Under the pieces are notes generated by a model. That model was not told the DNA's origin. It did not search any database and saw nothing but the letters and a program-made list of their open reading frames with translations. From Dysgonomonas sp. UBA5412 (GTDB lineage: Bacteria > Bacteroidota > Bacteroidia > Bacteroidales > Dysgonomonadaceae): a stretch of DNA of 64,000 bases. Numbering within the stretch: the stretch's first letter is position 1; every line of letters begins with the position of its first letter. A program made the translations under genes and the position numbers. Positions 45,552 to 53,607 of this stretch are shown here, one piece after another. Location: assembly GCA_002409595.1 (NCBI GenBank), contig DHNQ01000016.1, positions 120,246 to 184,245 of the forward strand, in the 5' to 3' direction.

Positions 45552-45629
45552 AGTTTCCTTTATTATCGATTGCTCGTATTGTGTTTTGTAAAGTTTGTAA
45601 CGGTTGGAAAGTCGTCTATAAAGGAAACT
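45552..45629. repeat. 12-base inverted repeat enclosing a possible regulator site
   Basis: AGTTTCCTTTAT (45552-45563) and ATAAAGGAAACT (45618-45629) are perfect inverted copies with 54 bases between them. The interior contains the direct repeat TTGTAA-N3-TTGTAA at 45586-45600. It could be a long RNA stem-loop or a small inverted-repeat element; no coding frame lies inside. Confidence 0.55.
45586..45600. promoter_or_regulatory. direct repeat TTGTAA-AAG-like-TTGTAA, candidate regulator site
   Basis: TTGTAA occurs at 45586-45591 and 45595-45600 with a 9-base period. Similar sites lie at 46675-46689 (TTCTAA, TTGTAA) and 46807-46821, ahead of the lipoprotein and GH18 genes. A 9-11 base direct repeat is typical of OmpR-family targets. 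Confidence 0.35.
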
Positions 45630-45700
45630 AAAATAACATCTTCTCTCTATTCATATTAACTATCACCGATGAAAGTTACACATCGGCAACAGTATTTTAA

Positions 45701-46636
45701 TTAATTATCATTATCGGTAAACCATTTAAATACCACAGAACCTTTATCTACGCTAGCATTGATACTATAACCTCCACCATTTAGATCTCCATCAACTAAG
45801 GTGCGATTATTCGTACCTTTAAAATTTTGACTATTCAGCACAGGAGCACTAACATTGGTTGTAGAACGTAGATTCAATTTTGCTTTAGTCGCAGGATTCA
45901 TTGCAAACTGAACACTACCCTTGCTAAGAATAGCACTCATTGATTCTGTTGCAGAAGAATTTATAAATCCAATATGACCGGCTGTAGATGTTACATAAAA
46001 TACTTTTGCTGTTGAGTTTTTATATTTTATGGCTCCCGAAGCAGAAGTTGCAACATGTTCTGTTCCTTTAAGATTTTCTGCAAAAATACTTCCCGATGCA
46101 ATCTTCAAGCTTGACGAAACACCTCCGGGTGTAAATATCTTCATAGATACTCTTAACTGACGAAAATCAGGTCCATGAGCAATATTAGCCTTTTCAGTAA
46201 CAGATGCATTTATTTCAGTACCATTCACACTCACTGCAACATCATAATATTTGTCCAATAAAGCAGTAATTTCTTCTTTCGATAGCTTAGCTCCATCATC
46301 ATCGGTCTTTGCATACACATACACTGCCGATTCATTTTTATAACCGCCCAATACAGCAATATGTCCATTCTGAGAAGTGGAAGCAGTCACCTTTTTTATT
46401 GGATTCTGAGCCAATGAATATCTTAGAGTTTTTTGAATAGAATCGCCAAGAAAAGCTGTACCTGTTGGTATGCTTAATACATCGGAAGACGAAGGACCTT
46501 CACCTTCGCTAACATCTGATCCGGGATTCACAACATCGCCATTAAATGGATTTTCGTCATCGTCACTACAAGATGTAGCAAAAGAAAGTAGAACACCAAT
46601 CATAAAAGCGGATAAGATACTTGTATATTTCTTCAT
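45701..46636 (-). CDS. surface-exposed lipoprotein with beta-helix-like C-domain
   Basis: The 311-residue protein has a lipobox ending TSC followed by SDDDEN, the acidic surface-export tail known for Bacteroides lipoproteins, so it is probably on the outer face of the outer membrane. A Ser/Gly/Glu-rich linker follows. The C-terminal half has repetitive short strands (SGSIFAENLKGTEHVATSAS, SGAIKYKNS, KGSVQFAM, DKGSVVFKW) resembling DUF4097-like adhesin domains; that family call is weak. It is divergent from the GH18 gene, from which it may share control. Confidence 0.65.
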   Translation of the reverse strand: MKKYTSILSAFMIGVLLSFATSCSDDDENPFNGDVVNPGSDVSEGEGPSSSDVLSIPTGTAFLGDSIQKTLRYSLAQNPIKKVTASTSQNGHIAVLGGYKNESAVYVYAKTDDDGAKLSKEEITALLDKYYDVAVSVNGTEINASVTEKANIAHGPDFRQLRVSMKIFTPGGVSSSLKIASGSIFAENLKGTEHVATSASGAIKYKNSTAKVFYVTSTAGHIGFINSSATESMSAILSKGSVQFAMNPATKAKLNLRSTTNVSAPVLNSQNFKGTNNRTLVDGDLNGGGYSINASVDKGSVVFKWFTDNDN

Positions 46637-46674
46637 TATGCTCTTTTTAAATTTTAATTAATAACTATGTAGTT

Positions 46675-46689
46675 TTCTAAAGTTTGTAA
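46675..46689. promoter_or_regulatory. direct repeat ahead of the surface-lipoprotein gene
   Basis: TTCTAA and TTGTAA with a 9-base period; the surrounding 17 bases match the site at 45584-45600 at 16 positions. It lies about 40 bases before the ATG at 46636. Confidence 0.35.
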
Positions 46690-46806
46690 ATCGCTATTTC
46701 ATGTTTCTACGACAAAAGTAAAATACGAATCTGTAGCAAATCTGTAGAGCATTATTTATAAGATAAAAAACGAAAAAAGGTGAATCATGTCAGATTTTTC
46801 TTAGTT

Positions 46807-46821
46807 TTGTAATTATTGTAA
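46807..46821. promoter_or_regulatory. direct repeat ahead of the GH18 gene
   Basis: TTGTAA occurs at 46807-46812 and 46816-46821 with a 9-base period, about 45 bases before the ATG at 46866. Confidence 0.35.
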
Positions 46822-46865
46822 ATATTAGATTTACATATATATAGATAAATTAAAAAAGAAAATAT

Positions 46866-47993
46866 ATGAAAAAGAGCATTATTTTTTCACTCACACTATT
46901 AATTATAGCCCTATCTTCTTGTAATAAAAGAGGGTCTGATCAGAAAACATCAAAACCCGTGATCATAGCATATGTTGCCGGGTTTCATGGGCAAGTAGAT
47001 ATCAATAAAATATCGGCAAATAAAATTACACATATAAACTATGCCTTTGTAGATGTACAGGATGGCAAGGCTTTCTTAACGAATGAAAAAACTGACACTG
47101 TCAATTTCAGAAAGCTAAATGGACTGAAACAACAAAATCCCGAATTAAAGATTCTTATATCTATTGGAGGTTGGGCATGGAGCAAAAACTTTTCCGATGC
47201 AGTACTTACTCCCGAAAGGCAACAGACATTTGCCCAATCGGCAGTCGATATTATGAACAAATTTGATCTTGATGGAATAGACATAGACTGGGAATATCCT
47301 GCAATGGAAGGTGATGTTGGCAATATATTCCGCCCCGAAGACAAGCAAAACTATACACTTATGTTCGCTGCCATCAGAGAAAAATTAGATGCTTTGGAAC
47401 AAGAAACAAATAAAAAATATCTGCTCACGACTGCCGTAGGCGGATCACTCGACTTTATCAAAAATACAGAAATGGACAAGGCTTCTCAATATCTGGACTA
47501 TGTAAATGTGATGACATACGATTCCCAATCGACAACAAAGGCAATACATCACACAAACCTTTCTCCATCGGATAAATACTCTCCATCTAACAGTGCCGAA
47601 ACAGCAATAAAAGGATATATAGAAGCAGGAGTTCCGGTACAAAAGCTAGTAATGGGAATTGCATTTTACGGACGAATTTACAAAATAAAAGAAGGTTCGG
47701 AAAAAGGACTGGGAGACCCTATTGTAAAGCAAGTGGAAGGAAAAGGCTACACATATATAAAAGACAGTTTAGTAAATAAAAATGAATATTTCAGATATTG
47801 GGATGAGACAGCAAAAGCTCCGTATCTATATAATTTTTACAAGGGCATATTTGTGACATACGATGACGAAGAAGCGGTCAGAGAAAAATGCAAATATGTA
47901 ACAAACAACGGGATGGGTGGTGTAATGTTTTGGGAATACAGCTCCGATCCAAAAGAATATCTTTTGAATGCAATAAACGAATATTTAAAATAA
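46866..47993 (+). CDS. glycoside hydrolase family 18 lipoprotein (chitinase-like)
   Basis: The 375-residue product has a lipobox ending LSSC (Cys19) and a GH18 TIM barrel. The catalytic motif FDLDGIDIDWEYP carries Glu143 as acid/base and the preceding aspartates; ISIGGW is the companion SxGG motif. A YDSQS and MVMGIAFYGR segment fit the family. GH18 members cleave chitin, chito-oligosaccharides or N-glycan cores; the target cannot be told. It is divergent from the surface lipoprotein gene and has a terminator behind it. Confidence 0.93.
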   Translation: MKKSIIFSLTLLIIALSSCNKRGSDQKTSKPVIIAYVAGFHGQVDINKISANKITHINYAFVDVQDGKAFLTNEKTDTVNFRKLNGLKQQNPELKILISIGGWAWSKNFSDAVLTPERQQTFAQSAVDIMNKFDLDGIDIDWEYPAMEGDVGNIFRPEDKQNYTLMFAAIREKLDALEQETNKKYLLTTAVGGSLDFIKNTEMDKASQYLDYVNVMTYDSQSTTKAIHHTNLSPSDKYSPSNSAETAIKGYIEAGVPVQKLVMGIAFYGRIYKIKEGSEKGLGDPIVKQVEGKGYTYIKDSLVNKNEYFRYWDETAKAPYLYNFYKGIFVTYDDEEAVREKCKYVTNNGMGGVMFWEYSSDPKEYLLNAINEYLK

Positions 47994-48072
47994 TATTTTT
48001 TAACCTGTGTAGTTTCTCTTATTGCACTTCTGTTTGTATTTTTGATTTTAACTAAAATACGATATATAATAG

Positions 48073-48105
48073 CAAGCTTCTTATATCAGATAAGAAGCTT
48101 GTTTT
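48073..48105 (+). terminator. intrinsic terminator of the GH18 gene
   Basis: CAAGCTTCTTAT pairs perfectly with ATAAGAAGCTTG around the loop ATCAG, then TTTT. It lies 80 bases after the GH18 stop and just before porX. Confidence 0.75.
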
Positions 48106-48128
48106 AAATAAAAATGAAACTGTAAGAA

Positions 48129-49673
48129 ATGAGAAAAAGGCGGATACTTTGGGCTGATGATGAAATAGACTTTCTTCGTTCACATATACTTTTTCTCGAA
48201 GAAAAGGGATATGAAGTAACGCCTGTCAATAGCGGACAAGATGCCATAGATAGTTTCAAGAAAGACTCGTTCGACATCGTTTTTTTAGATGAAAACATGC
48301 CCGGGCTGGCAGGAATAGAAACCCTTGGGTTGATAAAAGAAATAGATCCTAGTATCCCCGTCATAATGATCACCAAAAGCGAAGATGAGGGCATTATGAC
48401 ACATGCAATAGGGAAGAAAATAGCCGACTATCTGATCAAGCCTGTCAATCCTAATCAGATACTACTTTCCATAAAAAAGAACCTGCACAAAGACGACATT
48501 GTCTCTGAAGCAACTTTAGAGGGTTATCGGGAAGAGTTTTCAAAAATAAGTTTATCTATAAATAGTTCATCTGATTACAATGACTGGATAGATATCTATA
48601 AAAAGCTTGTATATTGGGAACTCGAACTCAATGCGTCACAAAGTCCGCTATTAGAATTATTATATACTCAAAAACAAGAAGCAAACAGCTGTTTCTGTAA
48701 ATTCATAAAACGGAATTATGAATATTGGATACAGAATCCGCAAGATGCTCCCATATTGAGCAAAGACCTGTTTACAACAAAAGTCTTTCCTCTCCTTCAA
48801 TCCGGCGAAAAAGTTTTTTTTGTTATCATAGACAACTTTCGCCTCGATCAGTGGTGGGAGGTAAAAGACCTACTAGCCAATGATTTTAATATAAATGAGG
48901 ACGAATATTTTAGTATTCTGCCTACTGCAACTCAATATGCACGCAATGCCATATTTTCCGGATTGATGCCTTTGCAAATATCTAAATTACATCCGGACTT
49001 GTGGATAGACGAAAATGAGGATGAAAGTAAGAATATAAATGAAGAAGCCTTATTGAAAATACAGTTAGAAAAACATAAGCTAAATTGCAATTACTCTTAC
49101 AACAAACTACTTACATCATCCTTTGGAGAAAGGCTATTGCAAAATATAAACGAACTGAATAACAATCAACTCAATGTAGTTGTTATCAACTTTGTAGACA
49201 TGCTTTCTCATGCACGCACCGAATCGAAAATGATTAGGGAACTAGCTTCCGACGAAGCAGCCTATCGCTCCCTTACCCGTTCGTGGTTCAAACACTCTAC
49301 CACGATAGACATTCTGAAAAAGGCTAAAGAGATGGGATATAAAATTATATTAACTACCGATCATGGAACCATTAGGGTAAAAAAGCCTTTAAAAGTAATC
49401 GGAGACAAAACCGTAAATTCTAACATACGGTATAAGGTGGGCAAACAACTCGAATATGATCGGACTAAAGTGTACGATGTTCTTTCACCCGATAAAGTCG
49501 GATTGCCTTCACCTAATATAAGTACAAAATATATTTTTGCGACAAGCGACGATTTCTTTGCCTATCCTAACAATTATAATCATTATGTATCCTATTATAC
49601 CGACACATTCCAGCACGGAGGCATATCGATGGAAGAAATGATTGTGCCCATTATTACCCTTACCGGAAAATAA
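48129..49673 (+). CDS. porX: PorX, response regulator with PglZ phosphatase domain (T9SS regulator)
   Basis: PorX controls the type IX secretion system in Bacteroidota. The 514-residue protein has an N-terminal receiver (ILWADDEIDF, Asp54 in VFLDENMPG, Lys104 in LIKPVNP), a helical bridge, and a C-terminal PglZ domain of the alkaline-phosphatase superfamily with FVIIDNFRLDQW, AIFSGLMPL, INFVDMLSHAR and the metal-binding TTDHGTIRV and QHGGISMEEM motifs. It lacks a DNA-binding domain. Length and layout match PorX. Its sensor partner PorY is not in the window. It has no close operon partner; ffh follows 115 bases later with its own promoter. Confidence 0.95.
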   Translation: MRKRRILWADDEIDFLRSHILFLEEKGYEVTPVNSGQDAIDSFKKDSFDIVFLDENMPGLAGIETLGLIKEIDPSIPVIMITKSEDEGIMTHAIGKKIADYLIKPVNPNQILLSIKKNLHKDDIVSEATLEGYREEFSKISLSINSSSDYNDWIDIYKKLVYWELELNASQSPLLELLYTQKQEANSCFCKFIKRNYEYWIQNPQDAPILSKDLFTTKVFPLLQSGEKVFFVIIDNFRLDQWWEVKDLLANDFNINEDEYFSILPTATQYARNAIFSGLMPLQISKLHPDLWIDENEDESKNINEEALLKIQLEKHKLNCNYSYNKLLTSSFGERLLQNINELNNNQLNVVVINFVDMLSHARTESKMIRELASDEAAYRSLTRSWFKHSTTIDILKKAKEMGYKIILTTDHGTIRVKKPLKVIGDKTVNSNIRYKVGKQLEYDRTKVYDVLSPDKVGLPSPNISTKYIFATSDDFFAYPNNYNHYVSYYTDTFQHGGISMEEMIVPIITLTGK

Positions 49674-49740
49674 ACTATCCGAAATAGAAGATTCGGAAAT
49701 AAAAGCATTTAGAGTATTTTCTCTTTATAGCAAAAGTTTA

Positions 49741-49748
49741 TATCTTTG
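49741..49748 (+). promoter_or_regulatory. -7 promoter element of ffh
   Basis: TATCTTTG, exact consensus, 41 bases before the ATG at 49789. Confidence 0.55.
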
Positions 49749-49788
49749 TGCCCCATATATTCTTGATAATAAATAACAACAATACAAT

Positions 49789-51108
49789 ATGTTTGAAAGT
49801 CTAAGTAATAGATTAGAACGTTCGTTTAAGATTCTTAAAGGTGAAGGAAAAATCACCGAGATCAACGTTGCCGAAACGCTGAAAGATGTTCGCCGTGCCT
49901 TATTAGATGCTGACGTAAACTACAAAACAGCAAAACAGTTTACCGAAACCGTAAAAGAAAAAGCTTTAGGTCAGGATGTACTGACTGCCGTGAAGCCTGA
50001 ACAGTTGTTAGTAAAAATCGTCCACGACGAATTGGCTACCCTCATGGGAGGAACTGCCAAAGACATAAACCTAAAAGGCAATCCGGCTATCATTTTAATG
50101 GCAGGACTACAAGGGTCAGGTAAAACAACTTTCTCAGGAAAGCTTGCCAAAATGTTAAAGTCTAAAAAAGGCAAGAATCCATTACTTGTAGCAGGCGACG
50201 TTTATCGTCCTGCAGCTATTGAACAGTTAAAAGTGCTAGGAACACAAATTGATGTTCCGGTATATGCCGAAGATGGAAATAAAAATCCGGTTCAGATTGC
50301 ACTGAATGGTATTAAACAAGCAAAACAAAACGGAAATGACCTTGTGATCATCGACACCGCCGGACGCTTAGCCGTAGACGAAGAGATGATGAAGGAAATA
50401 GCGGCTATTAAAGAAGCTGTTAATCCGGACGAAATATTATTTGTTGTAGACTCGATGACCGGTCAGGATGCAGTAAATACAGCAAAAGAATTTAACGACA
50501 GACTTAACTTTGACGGAGTAGTCCTTACCAAATTGGATGGTGACACCCGTGGCGGAGCTGCTTTATCTATACGATCGGTAGTAGACAAACCGATCAAATA
50601 CGTAGGTACAGGAGAAAAAATGGATGCACTCGATGTATTCCATCCGGAACGTATGGCAGACCGTATTTTGGGAATGGGTGACATTGTTTCATTAGTAGAA
50701 AGAGCCCAAGAACAATATGATGAAGAAGAAGCTCGTCGCCTACAAAAGAAAATAGCCAAAAATCAGTTCGATTTTAACGACTTTATCAGCCAGATACAAC
50801 AGATCAAGAAGATGGGTAACCTCAAAGACTTGGCATCCATGATTCCCGGTGTAGGCAAAGCCATCAAAGATTTAGATATAGACGACAATGCTTTCAAGAG
50901 CATAGAAGCCATCATATATTCCATGACTCCTAACGAGCGTACTAGTCCCGAAATACTAAACGGTAGCCGTCGCCAACGTATAGCCAATGGTAGTGGAACA
51001 TCTATTCAAGAGGTAAATAAATTGATCAAGCAATTTGATGAGACCCGTAAAATGATGAAAATGATGACTCAGATGAAGGGTGGTAAAATGCCTAAAATGA
51101 GAAGATAA
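49789..51108 (+). CDS. ffh: signal recognition particle protein Ffh
   Basis: Ffh binds signal sequences with 4.5S RNA and delivers ribosomes to FtsY. The 439-residue GTPase has the N domain, P-loop GLQGSGKTTFSGKLA, DTAGRLAVDEEMM, TKLDGDTRGGAALS, and a methionine-rich M domain ending MKMMTQMKGGKMPKMRR. Full length. Single-gene unit with promoter and a strong terminator. Confidence 0.98.
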   Translation: MFESLSNRLERSFKILKGEGKITEINVAETLKDVRRALLDADVNYKTAKQFTETVKEKALGQDVLTAVKPEQLLVKIVHDELATLMGGTAKDINLKGNPAIILMAGLQGSGKTTFSGKLAKMLKSKKGKNPLLVAGDVYRPAAIEQLKVLGTQIDVPVYAEDGNKNPVQIALNGIKQAKQNGNDLVIIDTAGRLAVDEEMMKEIAAIKEAVNPDEILFVVDSMTGQDAVNTAKEFNDRLNFDGVVLTKLDGDTRGGAALSIRSVVDKPIKYVGTGEKMDALDVFHPERMADRILGMGDIVSLVERAQEQYDEEEARRLQKKIAKNQFDFNDFISQIQQIKKMGNLKDLASMIPGVGKAIKDLDIDDNAFKSIEAIIYSMTPNERTSPEILNGSRRQRIANGSGTSIQEVNKLIKQFDETRKMMKMMTQMKGGKMPKMRR

Positions 51109-51128
51109 GAAGAAGATAACTACAAAAT

Positions 51129-51175
51129 AAAAAGGAAACCCGCTGAAAATCTGATTTTCAGCGGGTTTCCTTTTT
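51129..51175 (+). terminator. strong intrinsic terminator of ffh
   Basis: A perfect 22-base stem (51129-51150 with 51154-51175) around a 3-base loop CTG, ending in a T run. It is the longest perfect hairpin I saw in the window. Confidence 0.92.
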
Positions 51176-51233
51176 ATGCACCATTGTTTCGGTTACATAG
51201 AGAAATACAGATTGTCAATCTACTAAAAAAAGA

Positions 51234-51259
51234 ACCTGTAAAGCTCAAGCTCTACAGGT
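51234..51259 (-). terminator. intrinsic terminator of the M48-like gene
   Basis: ACCTGTAAAGCT pairs with AGCTCTACAGGT (one mismatch) around CA; the minus strand continues into a run of seven T. It lies 30 bases after the stop at 51290. Confidence 0.8.
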
Positions 51260-51289
51260 CATCTCTCAATTATATTATTAGCAATCTCC

Positions 51290-52090
51290 TTATTTAGCAG
51301 AGATAATAGACGCTCTCAAAGCATTATTAGAATTTACACCAATAAATTTAGCAGCAGCACTCAATTCTCCATCATTCTCAGAAGCAGTTTCATCAGCAGT
51401 CTCTAGTTCTGCAAATTTTTGTAGGGCAGAAACTAAAGCAGTTGTAGAAGCTCCTTTTTTAGTCAAAAGATCAAACGCATAGCTATCAGCTTTTTTATTC
51501 TGATCATCTGTGTAAGGAACTTGGATCAACTCATTGATAACTGTACCTAATTTATCTCCCGAAAAAGATAATAATTTGTCTATTTGAGCACCACCTGCAT
51601 TTGTAGCATTATCTTCAGATGCAACTTTTTTCAACGCATCACGCACATCTTTATTCGCAATGTGACCTATCTGGGTAGAAATTACAGCAAGCAACTCTTC
51701 GTCAGAAAGCAAGTCCATCATACCCGAATAAACACGAATACTACCATCAGCAGTAGCCAAGATATTTACTTCAGGATTTTCATATACTTTATAATTTAAA
51801 GATAAATCATCAACAGAAATATAGTCTGTACCTACCAGATTGGCTAATCTTTTATAATATTCAGTCTCTTCGCCGGCAACAGTATTATTCTTGTCCATAA
51901 ATTCTACAATCTTCACAGACACCTTATTGGCAGCCATATCCGAAGCCATATTACCAGCAGCATCCCCAACCGATTTCGAAACCGATTTAGTTACTTTTTT
52001 TAAGGCTTTACCAAATTGAGCATTAGCGGGAAGAGCACACACACACATTGCAGCTACTAGCGTAGAAGCCAGAAGTAGTTTCTTTGTCAT
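51290..52090 (-). CDS. M48-family metallopeptidase homologue lacking catalytic residues
   Basis: The 266-residue exported protein has a signal peptide ending ALPANAQ and a Lys/Ser-rich linker, then an M48-like domain: NILATADGSIRVYSGMMDLLSDEELLAVIS. Where M48 peptidases have HExxH, this protein has TQIGH at residues 139-143. The third zinc ligand, Glu in the usual ExxAD, is Asn198 (NKKAD). Only His143 remains, so zinc binding and proteolysis are not expected. It is probably a pseudoenzyme with a structural or chaperone role. It has its own consensus promoter about 125 bases upstream and its own terminator. Confidence 0.8.
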   Translation of the reverse strand: MTKKLLLASTLVAAMCVCALPANAQFGKALKKVTKSVSKSVGDAAGNMASDMAANKVSVKIVEFMDKNNTVAGEETEYYKRLANLVGTDYISVDDLSLNYKVYENPEVNILATADGSIRVYSGMMDLLSDEELLAVISTQIGHIANKDVRDALKKVASEDNATNAGGAQIDKLLSFSGDKLGTVINELIQVPYTDDQNKKADSYAFDLLTKKGASTTALVSALQKFAELETADETASENDGELSAAAKFIGVNSNNALRASIISAK

Positions 52091-52215
52091 AGATTTTTGA
52101 AAATTTGTTAAATAATTAATTTGTGTAATACATACACGTTTGTTATGTTAGTCTGTAAGTTTAGTTATAAAAAATATTGCGTAAAGGAGTAATGTTAAGC
52201 TTACTTATCCGGCTG

Positions 52216-52246
52216 CAAAGATATCAATTATCCCGAATTTAACAAA
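52216..52246 (-). promoter_or_regulatory. promoter of the M48-like gene, near-perfect consensus
   Basis: Minus-strand TTTG (52246-52243) and TATCTTTG (52223-52216) with 19 bases between. The start near 52209 gives an unusually long leader of about 118 bases before the ATG at 52090. Confidence 0.7.
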
Positions 52247-52297
52247 AAGAAGATGAATTCAAGGACGAGTTTTCGTTCTCTAATCTAAAAAGGCTGA

Positions 52298-53035
52298 TTA
52301 CTTCGATGCAAGATACATAGAGCAGACACCCAATGTATAAGTTTTGTAGATAGCATCCTGAAAGCCATTTTTCAGGAGAGTATTTACCATTTCCTTACCC
52401 TGAATAAATGCTTCGATAGATTTTGGCAGGTAAGAATAAGCAGTCTTATCTCTTGATATAATACGTCCTATTGTAGGGATAAACAAGCGGGAATACATCC
52501 AATAACCTTGTTTCATAGGAAAATGGCTCGGTGTCGACAACTCCAAGATCATAAGCTTTCCTCCGGGCTTCAAGACGCGGTGTATTTCTTTCAGACCTTT
52601 GTCTAAATCCTCAAAGTTGCGAATACCAAAAGCGACCATTGCCGCATCGAAAGAATTGTCTGCAATATCAAGATGCATACAATCTTGTTTCTGAAATGTA
52701 ATGATGTCAGACAATCCCGATTTTGCCACCTTTTGGCGACCAACGTCCATCATGCCTTCGGAAATATCAACACCAAGTATAGATTTAGGTTTTAATATAT
52801 TATATGCCTGAATAGCCAAATCGCCGGTACCCGTAGCTATATCGAGAATAGCATCGGGGTGAAGATCTTTGAGCATAGATAAACCTTTATTTCGCCAACT
52901 GATATCGAAATTCATCGACATCGTGCGATTTAAAGTATCATAATTCTCTGCTATAGAGTCGAACATACGTTCGACCTGAACTCCTTTGTTTTCTTCGGTT
53001 GAGTATGGAACTATTTTTTCAGCTTTATAGGTCAT
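52298..53035 (-). CDS. menG: demethylmenaquinone methyltransferase
   Basis: MenG/UbiE methylates demethylmenaquinone in the last step of menaquinone synthesis. The 245-residue class I methyltransferase has the SAM motif DIATGTGDLAIQA, the family motifs NYDTLNRTMSMNFDISWRNK and FGIRNFEDLDKGLKEIHRVLKPGG, and a CSMYLASK C-terminus. Its start overlaps the zeta-like gene's stop by four bases, so it is translationally coupled to it. As a Bacteroidota gene, menaquinone is the expected substrate. Confidence 0.94.
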   Translation of the reverse strand: MTYKAEKIVPYSTEENKGVQVERMFDSIAENYDTLNRTMSMNFDISWRNKGLSMLKDLHPDAILDIATGTGDLAIQAYNILKPKSILGVDISEGMMDVGRQKVAKSGLSDIITFQKQDCMHLDIADNSFDAAMVAFGIRNFEDLDKGLKEIHRVLKPGGKLMILELSTPSHFPMKQGYWMYSRLFIPTIGRIISRDKTAYSYLPKSIEAFIQGKEMVNTLLKNGFQDAIYKTYTLGVCSMYLASK

Positions 53036-53598
53036 ATATTTTTAATGTAGTAAAATATGTCTTCGTCTTGTACATCTATAATCTTCGTTTTGTTTCCTTC
53101 TGCAATCATACGGAAGGGATCGGTAGAATTGTCCACCATCAACCAATAATCGGCAATAGGGATAAACATAGAGAAGAGGTTGCGCATACCGGCATAATAA
53201 CGCCTTATAACAACTTCCTCGGGTACATAATGCCCTCCAAAACGAACACGCTGTTCGACTCTTCGAATAGCCAACTCGGGCGATTCGAGCCAAAAGTATA
53301 TAAGTGTTACGAAATAGCCTTCCTTCTGAGCCCTGCGTATAAAGTTGGCGTAAGACTTAGTAGCTAAAGTAGTCTCTATGGCAAAATCTTCCTTCATCCG
53401 GAGCATTTCGTTCATACGCATAAGCATAAGGCGACCGGCATCAATAGCGACTGTTTCGGGCTGAAAAGGCGACAGACCTTTTGCTATTTCGTCTGCATTT
53501 ATAAACTCCTTACAGTCGAGCATTTCGGGAAACATTGCATACGACGCAGTAGTTTTCCCTGCGCCGTTGCAACCTGATATTATATAGAGATTTGGCAT
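53032..53598 (-). CDS. zeta-toxin-like P-loop kinase
   Basis: The 188-residue protein has Walker A SGCNGAGKTT (about residues 8-17), then FINADEIAKGLSPF, FAIETTLATKSYANFI and the RVEQRVRFGGHYVPEEVVIRRY segment, as in the zeta toxin/UDP-GlcNAc kinase family. It lies 9 bases after purC and overlaps menG by four bases, inside a housekeeping operon, with no small antitoxin ORF beside it. The kinase may therefore have a metabolic rather than a toxin role. The substrate is unknown. Confidence 0.82.
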   Translation of the reverse strand: MPNLYIISGCNGAGKTTASYAMFPEMLDCKEFINADEIAKGLSPFQPETVAIDAGRLMLMRMNEMLRMKEDFAIETTLATKSYANFIRRAQKEGYFVTLIYFWLESPELAIRRVEQRVRFGGHYVPEEVVIRRYYAGMRNLFSMFIPIADYWLMVDNSTDPFRMIAEGNKTKIIDVQDEDIFYYIKNI

Positions 53599-53607
53599 CG
53601 TCTAAAT

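Noticed and set aside
48042..48058. Possible fourth copy of the dispersed element
   Set aside because: Only about 15 bases (GATTTTAACTAAAAT) match the core; the left end and the TGTACAA part are missing, so chance in AT-rich DNA is likely.
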